This document shows, one piece after another, positions 9,730 to 19,520 of a stretch of DNA of 64,000 nt. This DNA is from Tridacna crocea (taxonomy: Eukaryota; Mollusca; Bivalvia; Cardiida; Cardiidae): the NCBI GenBank assembly GCA_943736015.1, contig OX031062.1:32213462-32277461 (forward strand). The letters run 5' to 3'. The notes under the pieces were generated by a model, which was given only the letters and a program-made list of their open reading frames with translations, did not search any database and had not been told where the DNA came from. The number at the start of each line of letters is the position of its first letter. Position 1 is the first letter of the stretch. The translations under genes were made by a program, and so were the position numbers.

Positions 9730-10115
9730 ACGACAGCGTGCCTGCTGCCTCATACTCTTTATCTCCCGCTAGATTGCATTCTATAAATACTCATCTATCT
9801 AATTTGGGCATCCTGGGTACAGAACTGAACCACCTTCCTATGCGACAACTGTTACTTTGAATTTGAAAAAAATAAAGAAAACGTTTACTCAATAAAACTC
9901 CACCTCGTGCGATTCACTCAGCTATGATCAGCAGTTTAGAGAAATCTGGAGGTAAAACAGACCTGATTTTTCCTCAAACGTATTGATAAAAGCTATTTTC
10001 TCCATTGTTACTTTATAACGCGTAATACTACATTCGCCCCGATAGCAGGGAGAGTGATGCGTCATATAAGACAGGTAGAATCTTCAAAGAATATGACATG
10101 CGCAGACAACGGCCT
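9730..10115 (+). repeat. Low-copy repeat, partner of 53030-53310 (inverted)
   Basis: TTTGGGCATCCTGGGTACA matches the reverse complement of TGTACCCAGAATGCCCAAA at 53278. AAACGTTTACTCAATAA, CAGCTATGATCAGC, GGTGATGCGTCAT-like, ACAGGTAGAATCTTC and CATGCGCAGAC follow in the same order. Confidence 0.65.
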
Positions 10116-10139
10116 CATACTAGTTATTCTCGTCATGAC

Positions 10140-10450
10140 TTCTTTATCAGTTCTTAGGATGCTAAGAGTGACTCACTGACCATTTGCCGACAATGTAGAT
10201 CAAGATCAGTCTGCACAGAATGTGCAGTCAGGGCTCGTGTTCACCAACCATCTTATTCTCCAGAATTTTCTACATTTGTAAGTAACATAACTTCTGATTG
10301 GCAAAACCATTCGGTTTAGCCAATCAAAAGTTGTGTCACTTACAAATTTAGAAAACCTTGGAAAAAAAGGGCCAAGAATATTCTCAAGAATGGTTGGTGA
10401 ATACGGGCCCCGATCTTGGATCTACACTTTACAATAAGGGATATATTTTC
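10140..10450 (+). mobile_element. Composite P element carrying a J insertion
   Basis: P arms GATCAAGATCAGTCTGCAC / GTGCAGTC are interrupted by J (10232-10412) and resume with GATCTTGGATCTACAC. The same junction occurs in the copy at 41740-42055. Confidence 0.7.
10232..10412. mobile_element. J-family palindromic element
   Basis: Ends GGGCTCGTGTTCACCAACCA and TGGTTGGTGAATACGGGCCC; the centre is a hairpin TGATTGGCAAAACCATTCGG / TTTAGCCAATCAAAAG. Confidence 0.75.
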
Positions 10451-10527
10451 CAAAAAAAAAAACCTTGAAAGAGCGACATTTGGATTTTTAAGCCCTAGTT
10501 GAAAGCTTCATATTATTTACTTTGCAG

Positions 10528-10645
10528 GATAATGGCTGGCAATGGAGGAGAGATAGTAATAACAGGCCAACATGAACAAATATCAAACTATGTGACCATA
10601 AACGGACAGGTGTTTCAATTTTCAATTATTCCGTGCAACTTTTGA
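10528..10645 (+). CDS. Candidate terminal exon, unknown protein
   Basis: A strong acceptor (TATTTACTTTGCAG) ends at 10527. In the phase where the first G completes a codon, the frame stays open for 38 codons to TGA at 10643-10645, reading IMAGNGGEIVITGQHEQISN then YVTINGQVFQFSIIPCNF. An AATAAA lies at 10654-10659, just after the stop. Alternating hydrophobic residues suggest beta strands, but no family is recognised. It could instead begin at its own ATG (10532). No partner exon has been found, and an open frame of this length can occur by chance. Confidence 0.3.
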
Positions 10646-10802
10646 AAGAAAACAATAAAGAAAATATTGAGAAATCGAACATAAGCAAACAGGAATAGAT
10701 CTAGAACTGCCTGTCAGGAAGAAGAAGTAATAAATGTCACTTTCATGAAGGTAAGCCTCAATATCAAAAGGCACTTCAGGTCCATTAAATTAAAAGGGGG
10801 CT

Positions 10803-11095
10803 TAAAGGTGGGTATTTAGATTTTTCACATCAAATTAAAAAAAAAAAACATATATTTTCTTCTTCGACCCTATGTTTGAAGCTTCGTATGTGTATTTCCG
10901 GTTTACAAATGAGAGAGTTGCTCATGTAAAAATAGATCGTGTTTCTCGTCGGTGTCAACCTGGGCTGTAGTGAATCTCTAATTTCTCTTGTTGTCGGATG
11001 GTTTTCGACTACTGGGCTTTTATGAAAGAACATTGTAAGGCTTTGGGAGTATAAGTATAATTTTTTTGTACTTTGGTAAAATTTTCGTCCATCGA
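10803..11095 (+). repeat. N low-copy repeat, copy 1
   Basis: Starts AAAGGTGGGTATTTAGATTT and matches the reverse complement of 51275-51804. Shared landmarks: TGAGAGAGTTGCTCATGTAA, TCGTCGGTGTCAACCTGGGC, TTGTTGTCGGATGGTTTTC, AAAATTTTCGTCC. Confidence 0.65.
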
Positions 11096-11104
11096 TCCTG
11101 GAAA

Positions 11105-13162
11105 TGCTTCTTTTTTAATTGAAAATAGTTTTATCTATTGGCGCAAAGATATGCAAAAAAAAAAAATACACTGACTGCTCTGCTTCCGGGGTTGTTCGTT
11201 CCAAAACCAGTTCATCACTGGGCTTGTTAGTACCATGATTGCATGCTACTCATTTAATTGTACATGAATATTTACAGGTAGAAAACTTTTTTGCAATGTT
11301 TGGAATTAGATCCTGACATCCAAAGATATCTCAAAATAATAGCATTCAGGTATAACTTCATTGAATTAAATATATTTACATGGCTTCTCTCTCTACCCAT
11401 CATGCATCATTCCTTCAGGGGACGTTACTCGTGACCCCTCTTGAAAGATCGAAGGGAAACCACCAATACACAAATAATTCAAACGTAGGCACCAGTAGTC
11501 TCCCTTTAACCAAAGAGACATATAAATTTGCTTAGGAGGCTGATTTTCAAATTAATATTCAAATAATATTTCCTTCCTTTTTTTTAGCTCACCTCAGCAC
11601 GAAGTGCTCATGGTGAGCTTTTGTGATTAGTCATTGTCTAGCACCCATCTGTCCGTCTGTCCACAATTCCTTTAAAGATCTCCCCCTAAATTACTGGGCT
11701 AATCTTGATGAAACTTGGCAGGGATGTTCTTTGGGTAAAGCTCTACCAAAGTTGTTCAAGAGATTGAATTCTAGTCTTAATTTTGGTTGCAATGACAATT
11801 GCAACAGAAAGAAAATAAAAAGAAAAATCTTCATCTCTATAACTAGAAGGCGTGGAGCTTCGACATTTGGTATGTAGCATCTCCGGGTGGACCTCTACAA
11901 TGTTTGTTCATATGTCATCTAACAAAGGTCAAATATGTGTGTCTATGTAGCAGAATCAATTTACATTTGTTTAATATGCCGTTAGGGTAAATACCGGTCC
12001 CGCCTTGGGAGTAACAAGTTCGAACATAGGAACAAAATAGGCCAACTTTAAAATTCTTCTTCTCTGAAACTGTAAGGCATTGAACTTTGATATTTGACAT
12101 CTAGCATCTCCTACTGGACCTCTACCAAGTTTGTTCATATGATGCCCCTGGAGTCAAAACTGGCCTCGCCCCAGGGGTCACAAGTTCGAACATAGAAACA
12201 AGGAAGGAAAACTTTAAAATTCTTATTCTCTAAAAAACCTTTGTTATTTGGCATGTAGCCATTCTAAGTGGATTTCTACGAAGCTTGTTGAACTGATGCC
12301 GCTGGGGTCAAAACTGGCCCTGCCCCGGAGGTCACAAGTTCAAATAAAGGAACAAAGAAGGAAAACTGTTAAATTCTTCTTCTCTAAAACTGGAAAGCAT
12401 AGAGCTTTGTTATTTGGTATGTAGCGAACCTGTAGCCCACCTAAGCACAGCTTGTTCAGTTAGTACAAAATTGGGCCACCTAGGGTCATAAACTAGGTCT
12501 CAAGGTAAGATTAAAGTACAGTAATACCTTGTGGACACTCTAGAGTCCACATATTTTGCTCAATTGGCTTGAAAATTAGTCAGAATATTTGTCTTGATAA
12601 AATCTAGGATGAATCCAAAATTTGGTAACCTATGGTCATAATCTAGTTCACTAGGTCAATTTAAAGAAATACCATATAGCACTCTAGAGGCTACATTTCT
12701 TGCTCAGTTGACTTGAAGATTCGTCAGAGTGTTTTTCTTGCTGAAAACTTGGGTGAGTTTGGAATTGGGTCACCTTGGGTCATGAACTAGGTAACTTGGT
12801 CAAATTCAAGAAATATCTTGTGGGCACTTAAAAGGCCAAATTTATTGCTCAAATAACTTGAAAACTTGATTTTTTTATGAGTTCTAAATTGGATTTTGTC
12901 GGATGATAAATTAGGTCACTAGATCAACATAAGGAAATCCCTTCTGGACGCTCTAGATAGACGCCACATTTTAAGCATTAAGCCCCGATCAATTGATCGG
13001 ACAAATGGTCAGAAATTGAATTATAAAAGTGAAGTGACTTTCGCCTATTGACTCAGGTGAGCGATCCAGGGCTACCATTGCCCTCTTGTTTTCAAATTAT
13101 TTATTCCACACAGTGGCTTCCTTGACAAATGCCACATCAGCGTTCTCAACGCTTTGATTCTG
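11105..13162 (+). repeat. 2-kb block, copy a
   Basis: Long repeat shared with 29660-31893 and 58975-61376. It runs from TTGAAAATAGTTTTATCT through TGTTCGTTCCAAAACCAGTT and CACCAGTAGTCTCCCTTTAA, then the tandem-repeat element, and ends GCCACATCAGCGTTCTCAAC. This copy lacks the upstream TGGCATTTGTCGAAG part. Confidence 0.75.
11587..13092 (+). mobile_element. Pearl/Helitron-like tandem-repeat element, copy a
   Basis: Left end GCTCACCTCAGCACGAAGTG with an AGCACGAAGTGCT hairpin, then CTGTCCGTCTGTCC. Internal diverged units carry AGAGCTTTGTTATTTGGTAT and a TCACAAGTTCGAACA landmark. The right end is GGTGAGCGATCCAGGG then CTCTTGTTTT. No protein is encoded. Confidence 0.7.
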
Positions 13163-13249
13163 CCTAAGAATTGTATCGAATGGACAATAGCACATTTTCA
13201 TCTCAACAACAATTGTCGTATCTCAGTTTATATGATTTAAATTTAACCC

Positions 13250-13360
13250 CTAGGCTGCTAAACGCGATTTACTGACCCTTTGCGGACATTGTAGATCAAG
13301 ATCAGACTGCACAGAACGTGCAGCCTGATCTTTTATTTTCACTGTCCGATAGGATGTTAT
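13250..13360. repeat. P-family palindrome
   Basis: GTAGATCAAGATCAGACTGC and GTGCAGCCTGATCTT arms, preceded by CTAGGCTGCTAAACGCGATT, a flank seen near other P copies (29475, 42040). Confidence 0.7.
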
Positions 13361-13433
13361 TATTCCCAAAAGACATAACTTTGAAATAGCCTTGGTTACT
13401 TTTAATCTATGTAATTGAGATTTTTCATTTTAA

Positions 13434-13659
13434 CTTTACCAAACAACAAAATTTTAGACAGGTCCAAATATTGAAAGCGCTTGCAGACGACAAAATAAAC
13501 CTAACTCAAAAATTAAAATTTGTTTCCAGCAGGGTAGAAGGCAATTGTTGGAAAAGGAAAAAAAATGCTGGTTACCAAGAATTTCTCCTTTTTCTCACAA
13601 TGTTTTCAAAAGACTTTCTTTCTTACTGTCGTAAAAACCAGGGATTGTTTGGTAAAGGG
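13434..13659 (+). mobile_element. TTAA-MITE subfamily A
   Basis: TTAA at 13430-13433 and 13660-13663. The left arm of the hairpin has drifted (GGCAATTGTTGGAAAAGG). Confidence 0.8.
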
Positions 13660-13737
13660 TTAAGTATTTAGTAGGACAAGGGTTAAAAATATTCTGACAC
13701 CCGCAATGTTTGCTTCCGGCCGCTATTGGGCCTTTAA

Positions 13738-14183
13738 TCCTTTACCGCACAATCACGACTTTAACTCTTTACCGATCCACAGAATTTTAGACCAGTCCAA
13801 AACCAGAGCAGTTGCAGACCACAAAATAACTGTTGCTCAAAAACTGAAATTTGTTTTGGTAAGGGTAGAAAACATTGTGGGAAAAGGAGAAAATGCTGGT
13901 AACCAGCATTTTCTCCTTTTCCCACATTGTTTTCAGAAAGGCTTCTTTCTCAAGGTCGTTAAAAGTCGGGATTGTGTGGTAAAGGGTTAAAACGACCCTT
14001 AGGAAAAAAGCTTTTGAAAACACTGTGGGGAAAAAGGAGAAAAGAATGGTAACCAGCGTTTTCTACCTTTTCCGTTAATGTTTACTATCTGCACTTATTT
14101 ACTTTATTTATGCCACATTGATCGTATTATCTGCAAGTACTTTAAATTTTGAACCAGTCTAAAAATGTATTTTCTGGTAAAGA
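13738..14183 (-). mobile_element. TTAA-MITE subfamily A interrupted by another copy
   Basis: Left TTAA at 13734-13737, then CCTTTACCGCACAATCACGA; the sequence is broken at its internal TTAA and resumes after 13990 with AACGACCCTTAGG, its hairpin, and the right end TTTCTGGTAAAGAA. Confidence 0.75.
13765..13986 (+). mobile_element. TTAA-MITE subfamily A inserted into another A copy
   Basis: TTAA at 13761-13764 and 13987-13990. The target is the TTTTAAC that most A copies carry near one end (as in AATTTTAACGATCGTG at 39991). Confidence 0.85.
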
Positions 14184-14189
14184 ACTAAC

Positions 14190-14408
14190 TCTCTACCAAA
14201 CGACAAAATTTTAGACAGGTCCAAATTGAAAGCACTTGCAGACGACAAAATAAACATATCGCAAAAACAGAAATTAGTTTTCAGCAAGGTAGAAAACGAT
14301 GTGGGAAAAGAAGAAAATGCTGGTTACCAGCGTTTTCTCCTTTTCCATAATGTTTTCAAAAGGCTTTTATCACATGGTGGTAAAAACCAGGGGTTAGTTG
14401 GGAAAGGG
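14190..14408 (+). mobile_element. TTAA-MITE subfamily A
   Basis: Abuts the nested pair. Left target CTAA; right end GTTGGGAAAGGGTTTG has lost TTAA. Confidence 0.75.
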
Positions 14409-14589
14409 TTTGAAGGATAATTACCAATATCAAACAAAACCAATCCCAGGCAGATTGCAGTTAAGATGAAGCTGTCTGTTGCTCTAGTGCGTATCTAATT
14501 ATATATATTATTCATTATTTAATTTGGAATTTAATTGATTTGAATTCTTTAATTTGGAATTTAATTGATTCGAATTTAAACCATCTTCT

Positions 14590-14685
14590 GTGAAGAGGGC
14601 GGCGTAATGCATCTAAAAAAACTATCGACCCATGTCAGTCTGTGCATTCCGCGCAGGCTGGCATGGGTCATCGGTCAACTTTTCA
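14590..14685. mobile_element. D-family fragment
   Basis: ACTATCGACCCATGTCAGTC / GCAGGCTGGCATGGGTCAT arms around GTGCATTCCGCGC. Preceded by GGCGGCGTAATGCATCT. Confidence 0.6.
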
Positions 14686-14773
14686 CTTGTCTAATTACCA
14701 TTCTACCTACGGATTTATCCGGATATTAGACAAAATGGGTTTTATGGATTCTTTGATAAGTTTGGTGTAACGT

Positions 14774-15376
14774 AACACAAGGGCATTAACCCGTCCTTGC
14801 CAACAAAATGGCACAGTTGGTTTGGATCTTGCAAACACTGCGGAAAAATAGTGAATTTGGACTTAAAAAGATGAAGAATTACCGCCAACAACTGTGCATC
14901 TAATACTCGTACATTACCAAACAACCATGTTTCTGGACAGCCATGGTTGGTTGGTTGTATTGGGGTTTACCGCCACTTTAACAGCTAAGGTCATATCATG
15001 GCGATCGGTGACGCACATTTGTTTCCTGGCTTTCTCACACCAGTGCTAACACAACTTTCTTTCCAAAGCCACCGACTACTTTTCACACATGCTTCAGCAG
15101 AGGTGAGAGGCGAAAATACGCCGGAAAGAAAGTTCGCCTCAACCGGGTATCGAACTCACAACCACCAGGTCATGAATCCGACACGCTCACCACTGAGCCA
15201 CCCGGGCGAACACAAGGGCATTACCCGCCCTTGCCAACAGAATGGGCACAGTTGGTTTGAACCTAGCAAACACTTCGGAAAAATAGTGAATTTGGACTTA
15301 AAAAGAAGACGAATTACCAAGAACTACTGTAATTCTAATACATTACCAAACAACCATGTTTCTGGACATCCATGGA
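14774..15376. repeat. ~168-bp direct repeat flanking a SINE
   Basis: 14774-14944 and 15209-15376 match over their length (AACACAAGGGCATTA, GCACAGTTGGTTTG, AAATAGTGAATTTGGACTTA, CATTACCAAACAACCATGTT, TCTGGACA). Only the SINE at 14945-15208 lies between them. Confidence 0.75.
14945..15208 (-). mobile_element. tRNA-headed SINE
   Basis: On the minus strand the head reads GGTGGCTCAGTGGTGAGCG (A-box type) and GTGAGTTCGATACCCGG (B-box type), between about 15205 and 15135. The 3' end is GGCGGTAAACCCCAATACAA then CCAACCAACC at 14945. Confidence 0.75.
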
Positions 15377-15418
15377 AACCTTTGAAAACATTGCTGAAAA
15401 GATACTGGTGTCTATTAA

Positions 15419-15638
15419 CCCCTTACCACACAATCCCTACTTTTGACGCCCCTGAGAAAGAAGCCTTTTGAAACACTGTAGGAAAAGGAGAAAACGCTGG
15501 TAACCAGCATTTTCTCCTTTTCCCACATTGTTTTCTACCCTTCCCAGAACAAATTTCAATTTTTCAGTCACCTTTATTTTGTCGTCTGCAAATGCTTTCA
15601 ACTTGAACCAGTCTAGAATTTTGTCTTGTGGTAAAGAG
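15419..15638 (-). mobile_element. TTAA-MITE subfamily A, complete
   Basis: TTAA at 15415-15418 and 15639-15642. Ends CCCCTTACCACACAATCCC and TTGTGGTAAAGAG. Confidence 0.85.
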
Positions 15639-15642
15639 TTAA

Positions 15643-15863
15643 TTCATTACCAAAGGACAAAATTTTAGACTGGTCCAAATTGAAAGCATTTGCAGACGAC
15701 AAAATAAAAGTGACTGAAAATTTGAAATTTGTTTTGTGAAGGGTAGAAAACATTGTGAAAAAAGGAGAAAATGATGGTTACCAGCATTTTCTCCTTTTCA
15801 CACAATGTTTTCTAAAGGCTTCTTTCTCAGGGGCGTCAAATGTAGGGACTGTGTGGTAATGGG
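15643..15863 (+). mobile_element. TTAA-MITE subfamily A, complete
   Basis: Shares TTAA 15639-15642 with the reversed copy to its left; right TTAA 15864-15867. Confidence 0.85.
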
Positions 15864-15867
15864 TTAA

Positions 15868-16029
15868 ATTCATGACAAAACAAGAAATTCCCTGTAACCA
15901 GCATTCTTTTTCTTTTCCCTAAGGTTCCTATCGCTCCTAAACAAATTTCTGTGTCAGGTCACATTTATTGTGTTGACTGCAAATGTTTTCTATTTGGACT
16001 AGTTTAAAATTTTGTCGTGTGGTACAGAA
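15868..16029 (-). mobile_element. TTAA-MITE subfamily A, half copy
   Basis: Begins at the right TTAA of the preceding copy. Only one hairpin arm (TAACCAGCATTCTTTTTC) and the AAATTTTGTCGTGTGGTA end remain. Confidence 0.6.
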
Positions 16030-16300
16030 AAAAGGATAATAGCTGATATTGAACAGTTCAGACAGATTGCAGTTGAAAATGAAGCTGCCTGTTTTTCTAG
16101 TACGTATTAATTATAAATGTTCTTTCTCATTCTTTTGGTGTTAATTGATGAGAATTTATTTGAGTGTTGCAAAAAAAAATGTAGTTAGAAAACTATCGAG
16201 TTAAAAAATGGAGATTTGGGATCTCAATCGTTAACCTAAAAAAGTGAAACAAAACTTTCGCACAAATAGTCTTGAACAAAAAAATTGCAATTTCATTGTG
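16030..16300. other. Unassigned AT-rich stretch
   Basis: GATTGCAGTTGAAAATGAAG and TTCTAGTACGTA resemble 14455-14490, so this is a diverged direct repeat of the region right of the 14190-14408 MITE. Confidence 0.35.
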
Positions 16301-16305
16301 TGTGG

Positions 16306-16425
16306 GTGGGTGGGGGGGGGGGGGGGGGGGAGGGGGTATAGGAAGAGGGGAAGGTGGGGGGATGTCTCCTGGTCGGACATTGTATTGGGGGCGGGGCTGT
16401 GGAGGGGGGGGGGGGAAAGAGGGTG
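16306..16425. repeat. G-rich low-complexity tract
   Basis: Runs of G up to about 20 bases with GTGG interruptions, and two copies of GTCTCCTG(G/A)TCGGA about 70 bases apart. G-quadruplex formation is plausible. Confidence 0.8.
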
Positions 16426-16889
16426 TCTCCTGATCGGATACTGTAGTGAAAATGCAGGCATTGATACATTCAGCGAGTCGTAACAGAATTTACATTTTTT
16501 GTTATAACCTTAGTATTATTTTTGAAAAATTATAAAATACAGAGTGGAGAGGTTTTAGCCTCTTTTATTTCGTTTCGACAAGAAGCTATCATTACTTCAC
16601 CTGTACTTTTCTCTTCTAAATGGTCCCTTACCCTCTTCTGCACCAGGTGTCACGTGAGACTAATGCAGACAGTCTGGTCTGGCTCCGGACACTGTCCGAT
16701 CCTGACCTCCACTGCTTGCACTGGTCGATTTTAGTTATTTCATTCATGCGCTACATAAGTTGAAACGGCAGGAACGGGCTATGGATTATAAAAACTTGTT
16801 ATATATAAATGTAGTTAAATCTGTATACAGGTACATTTCTCATGAAAATAATTTATTACTTTATTTATTACTACTAGAGAACGATACAC
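16426..16889. other. Unassigned stretch
   Basis: Includes a pyrimidine-rich CCCTCTTCTGCACCAG that would serve as an acceptor before a 28-codon frame ending at 16734, but nothing identifies that frame as coding. Confidence 0.25.
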
Positions 16890-16995
16890 ACCGCTACAAA
16901 TATGACTTTTTTGTAAAAAGATGTTACATGTTGTATTGGGCCTCTGGCCTTTCATCAATAAACTATTTGTATTTGTATTATTTGTATTTGAAAGA
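16890..16995 (+). mobile_element. Possible LINE 3' end
   Basis: GTTGTATTGGGCCTCTGGCC then TCAATAAACT and a (TATTTGT)n-like tail resembles non-LTR retrotransposon 3' ends. A similar TATTATGGGCCGAAGGCC lies at 42528. Confidence 0.4.
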
Positions 16996-17177
16996 CCGAG
17001 AAATTTTTCTAATGTCAGTTCAATTGAGTTACCACTTTGTTCTTCCTATAACTCTACCAAACGCCGTTATGCTAATTATGCTATGGAATTTGTCGATGAA
17101 AGGTGAGAAATAAACATTGTGGGGAAAAGGAAAAGGAGAAAATTATATGAGATGTGCTCTGTGAAAAGGGGGCTTAA

Positions 17178-17399
17178 CCCATTACCACTCAATCACTACT
17201 TTTGACGTCCCTGAGAAAGAAGCCTTTTGAAAACACTGTGGGAAAAGGAGAAAATGCTGGTAACCAGCATTTTCTCCTTTTCCCACAGTGTTTTCTACCC
17301 TTTCCAGAACAAATTTCTATTTCTCAGTCACCTTTATTATGTCGTCTGCAAATGCTTTCAATTTGGACCAGTCCAAAATTTTCTCGTGTGGTAATGAGT
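17178..17399 (-). mobile_element. TTAA-MITE subfamily A
   Basis: Left TTAA 17174-17177; right target mutated to ATAA. Perfect CACTGTGGG/CCCACAGTG hairpin. A small hairpin fragment of another copy lies at 17098-17150. Confidence 0.8.
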
Positions 17400-17403
17400 A
17401 TAA

Positions 17404-17622
17404 CCCTTTACCACGCATGGCGACTTTTAACACCCCTGAAAGAGAGGACCTTTAAAAACATTGTGGGAAAAGGAGAAAATGCTGGTATCAGCATTTTCTC
17501 CTTTTCCCACAAATGTTTTCTACCCTATCAAAGAACAATCATTTCATATGGGCCGCATTGAAACTGTCGTCTGCAGATGCTTTCACTTTTGACAGGTCTA
17601 AAATGTGTCGTGCAGTAAAGGG
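17404..17622 (-). mobile_element. TTAA-MITE subfamily A
   Basis: Follows the previous copy with no spacer. Right TTAA 17623-17626. The hairpin loop has lost bases (GCTGGTATCAGC). Confidence 0.8.
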
Positions 17623-17751
17623 TTAATTAATCTGCTGAAATATATTGATTGTGTAGTGCAAACTGACATGGGTCAAAGCAATTTGCTTTTCGTTAACTTT
17701 CAGCATGTTAAAGGACCTTCTATAACACGATTCAGTCAGTTGTTAGAAATA

Positions 17752-18212
17752 ATATATAGAGGATATTTGTATTTTTCGGTGAAAGATCGAAATTTATTTC
17801 ATCGAGTGGACACCATCGGTAATATTTTCACGAGTGGCGCAGCCACGAGTGAAAATGTTACCGATGGTGTTCACGAGATGAAATAAATTTCGATCTTTCA
17901 CCGAAAAAAAAAACAAATATTCTATTTATTTCACTCTTTTAACCCTTTCTGGGAGGAGCTTTATCAAAATTCAGTACAGTTCTTTTCCCTTATTCCCCGT
18001 GGCGCACCTCTCCCGCATAGCAACGTTACGTCAAGGGCGTGAAATGTAAGGTATATGACGTCATATTTCCCATCTGGTTGTTAGGCACGCGCAATTTACC
18101 TAGGCAGCAAGAACGTGAAAATCGGTATTTTCACTGGTGGTACCAGTGTAAGATCGAAAAATATTTCACTGCTATTTCTCAATCTCCTACCGGAAAGCAT
18201 GAAATAAAAAAC
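17752..18212 (+). mobile_element. E-family element, copy 1
   Basis: Palindromic head: TTTCATCGAGTGGACACCAT / ATGGTGTTCACGAGATGAAA around GTGGCGCAGCCAC. The body carries ATGACGTCAT at about 18057 and ends GGAAAGCATGAAATAAA. No coding capacity; reading frames here are incidental. Confidence 0.75.
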
Positions 18213-18274
18213 TTGGATCAATAGAAATTAACGTGATTCCTCGCTTGGTATGATGCTTTACGGAGATGTGTGTA

Positions 18275-18546
18275 TATATGGTGTGCAACACACGAAAAGG
18301 GACATTCGGACATCTGCGTAAAGTGTCGTCTCGGATCAGCCTGCGCAGTCCGCGCAGGCTAATCCGAGACGGCACTTTCCGTTTTAATGCCATTTTCTGT
18401 TTTGCGCATGTCTACTGTAGCACAAAATCTAATGTAGTCGTAAAGTGCCGTCTCGGATTAGCCTGCGCGGACTGCGCAGGCTGATCCGAGACGACACTTT
18501 ACGCAGATGTCCGAATGTCCCTTTTCGCGTGTTGCACACCATATAT
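18275..18546. mobile_element. Palindrome made of two D-type palindromes
   Basis: Left arm 18275-18405 and right arm 18428-18546 are inverses (GTGTGCAACACACGAAAAGG / CCTTTTCGCGTGTTGCACAC). Each arm contains its own GC-rich hairpin (CTCGGATCAGCCTGCGCAG and inverse). The spacer is about 25 bases. Confidence 0.8.
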
Positions 18547-18576
18547 GAAATCCTCTTTAGCCAGAGTATGGCTCAA

Positions 18577-18655
18577 ATCGTTGGTTTACATCAATAACCT
18601 CGTAACTACAGCTTGTTACAAGCTGAAGTTACGAGGTTTTTGAAGTAAACCGACG
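18577..18655. repeat. Short palindrome, copy 1
   Basis: ACCTCGTAACTACAGCTTG / CAAGCTGAAGTTACGAGGT with outer GGTTTAC and GTAAACC. The same element is at 19436-19520, on either side of M and the PAN exon. Confidence 0.7.
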
Positions 18656-18658
18656 ATA

Positions 18659-18911
18659 TGTGACCCGTCACCCAGAAAGGGAGCTGCGAAAAGTGTCAAC
18701 CCTGGTCAGACTGCGCGAATAGCACAGCCTGACCAGGGTTGACACTTTTCGCCTTTATGATATTTTCTGTATGAAAAGTGGCCATTCTATCTTGTTATAC
18801 AATCATTTTTTAAATTATCAACTTAAAATTGACCTGCATTACCGTTGATCTGTTTTCATCTAACTGGTGTGCGGAATTCCCAGATGGTCCCTTTTTGCGT
18901 GACGGGTCACA
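18659..18911 (+). mobile_element. M-family element, copy 1
   Basis: Terminal inverted TGTGACCCGTCACCCAGAAA / TTTTTGCGTGACGGGTCACA, with an internal GTGTCAACCCTGGTCAG palindrome. Directly abuts the short palindrome on its left. Confidence 0.75.
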
Positions 18912-19010
18912 TATATATATTTTGAAGATTTCAGTATTGAGTCCAAACTCCAGTGTCTTTTTGGACCGGAACTGGAGTATCAACGAAAAGGTTACCATTT
19001 TGTCTCACAG

Positions 19011-19287
19011 GTTTTACTCTTCCTTGCCATTACAATAAGCGAGAACAGGAACAAGAAATTCGACCGTTTCCAAGACCACGACGGTATGAAATGCCCCGAG
19101 ACCCAAAGACTCTTCACGGAACAAGAGACCAGTAAGATCATCTGCATCACACTCTGTCAGACTCAAAGTGGATGTAAGAGCGTTTTCTTCGGACCACTGT
19201 CTGGCATTTGTTACGGTTGTGATAGGGTTTATCGCGACAATTCTGTGCTGGAAGCAGAAGCAGGTACAAGTTACTACATGGATACCG
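19011..19287 (+). CDS. PAN/apple-like exon of a PAN-SRCR protein
   Basis: Part of a secreted or cell-surface protein, probably ligand-binding. The frame reads VLLFLAITISENRNKKF, then a cysteine-rich part: GMKCPETQRLF, KIICITLCQTQSGCKSVFF, GICYGC. The spacing C-x(3)-C-x(5)-C then C-x(2)-C is like PAN/apple domains. The donor G|GTAAGT follows 19287 in phase 1, which fits the phase-1 SRCR exon at 24954. The chosen acceptor is TTTTGTCTCACAG ending at 19010, phase 0. VLLFLAITIS would then be the second half of a signal peptide whose ATG exon lies upstream and was not found. An alternative acceptor at 18933-18934 would add 25 codons. The 5.7-kb intron after it is packed with mobile elements. Confidence 0.6.
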
Positions 19288-19435
19288 GTAAGTACATGTA
19301 GGTCTATGTTTCCTCACTTGACTTTGAAGCACCATTGGTCTATCATGGCACTTTGAAATTTTCATTGGTCGATCATCGAACACTGTTACTAAAAATATCA
19401 CATCGTCGAACAGCATCTAGATCGTATACAATATA

Positions 19436-19520
19436 TCGTCGGTTTACTTCAAAAAGCTCGTAACTACAGCTTGAAACAAGCTGTAGTTACGAGATTTTTG
19501 AAGTATAACGACGATATACG
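19436..19520. repeat. Short palindrome, copy 2
   Basis: CTCGTAACTACAGCTTGAAA and inverse, with GGTTTACTTCAAAAA outer arm. Lies in the intron after the PAN-like exon. Confidence 0.7.

Noticed and set aside
14774..15376. Target-site duplication of the SINE
   Set aside because: At ~168 bp and diverged it is much longer than retroposition duplications; kept as a separate direct repeat.
17605..18224. Open frames over the E element
   Set aside because: They cross the palindromic head and change between E copies; no conserved protein.
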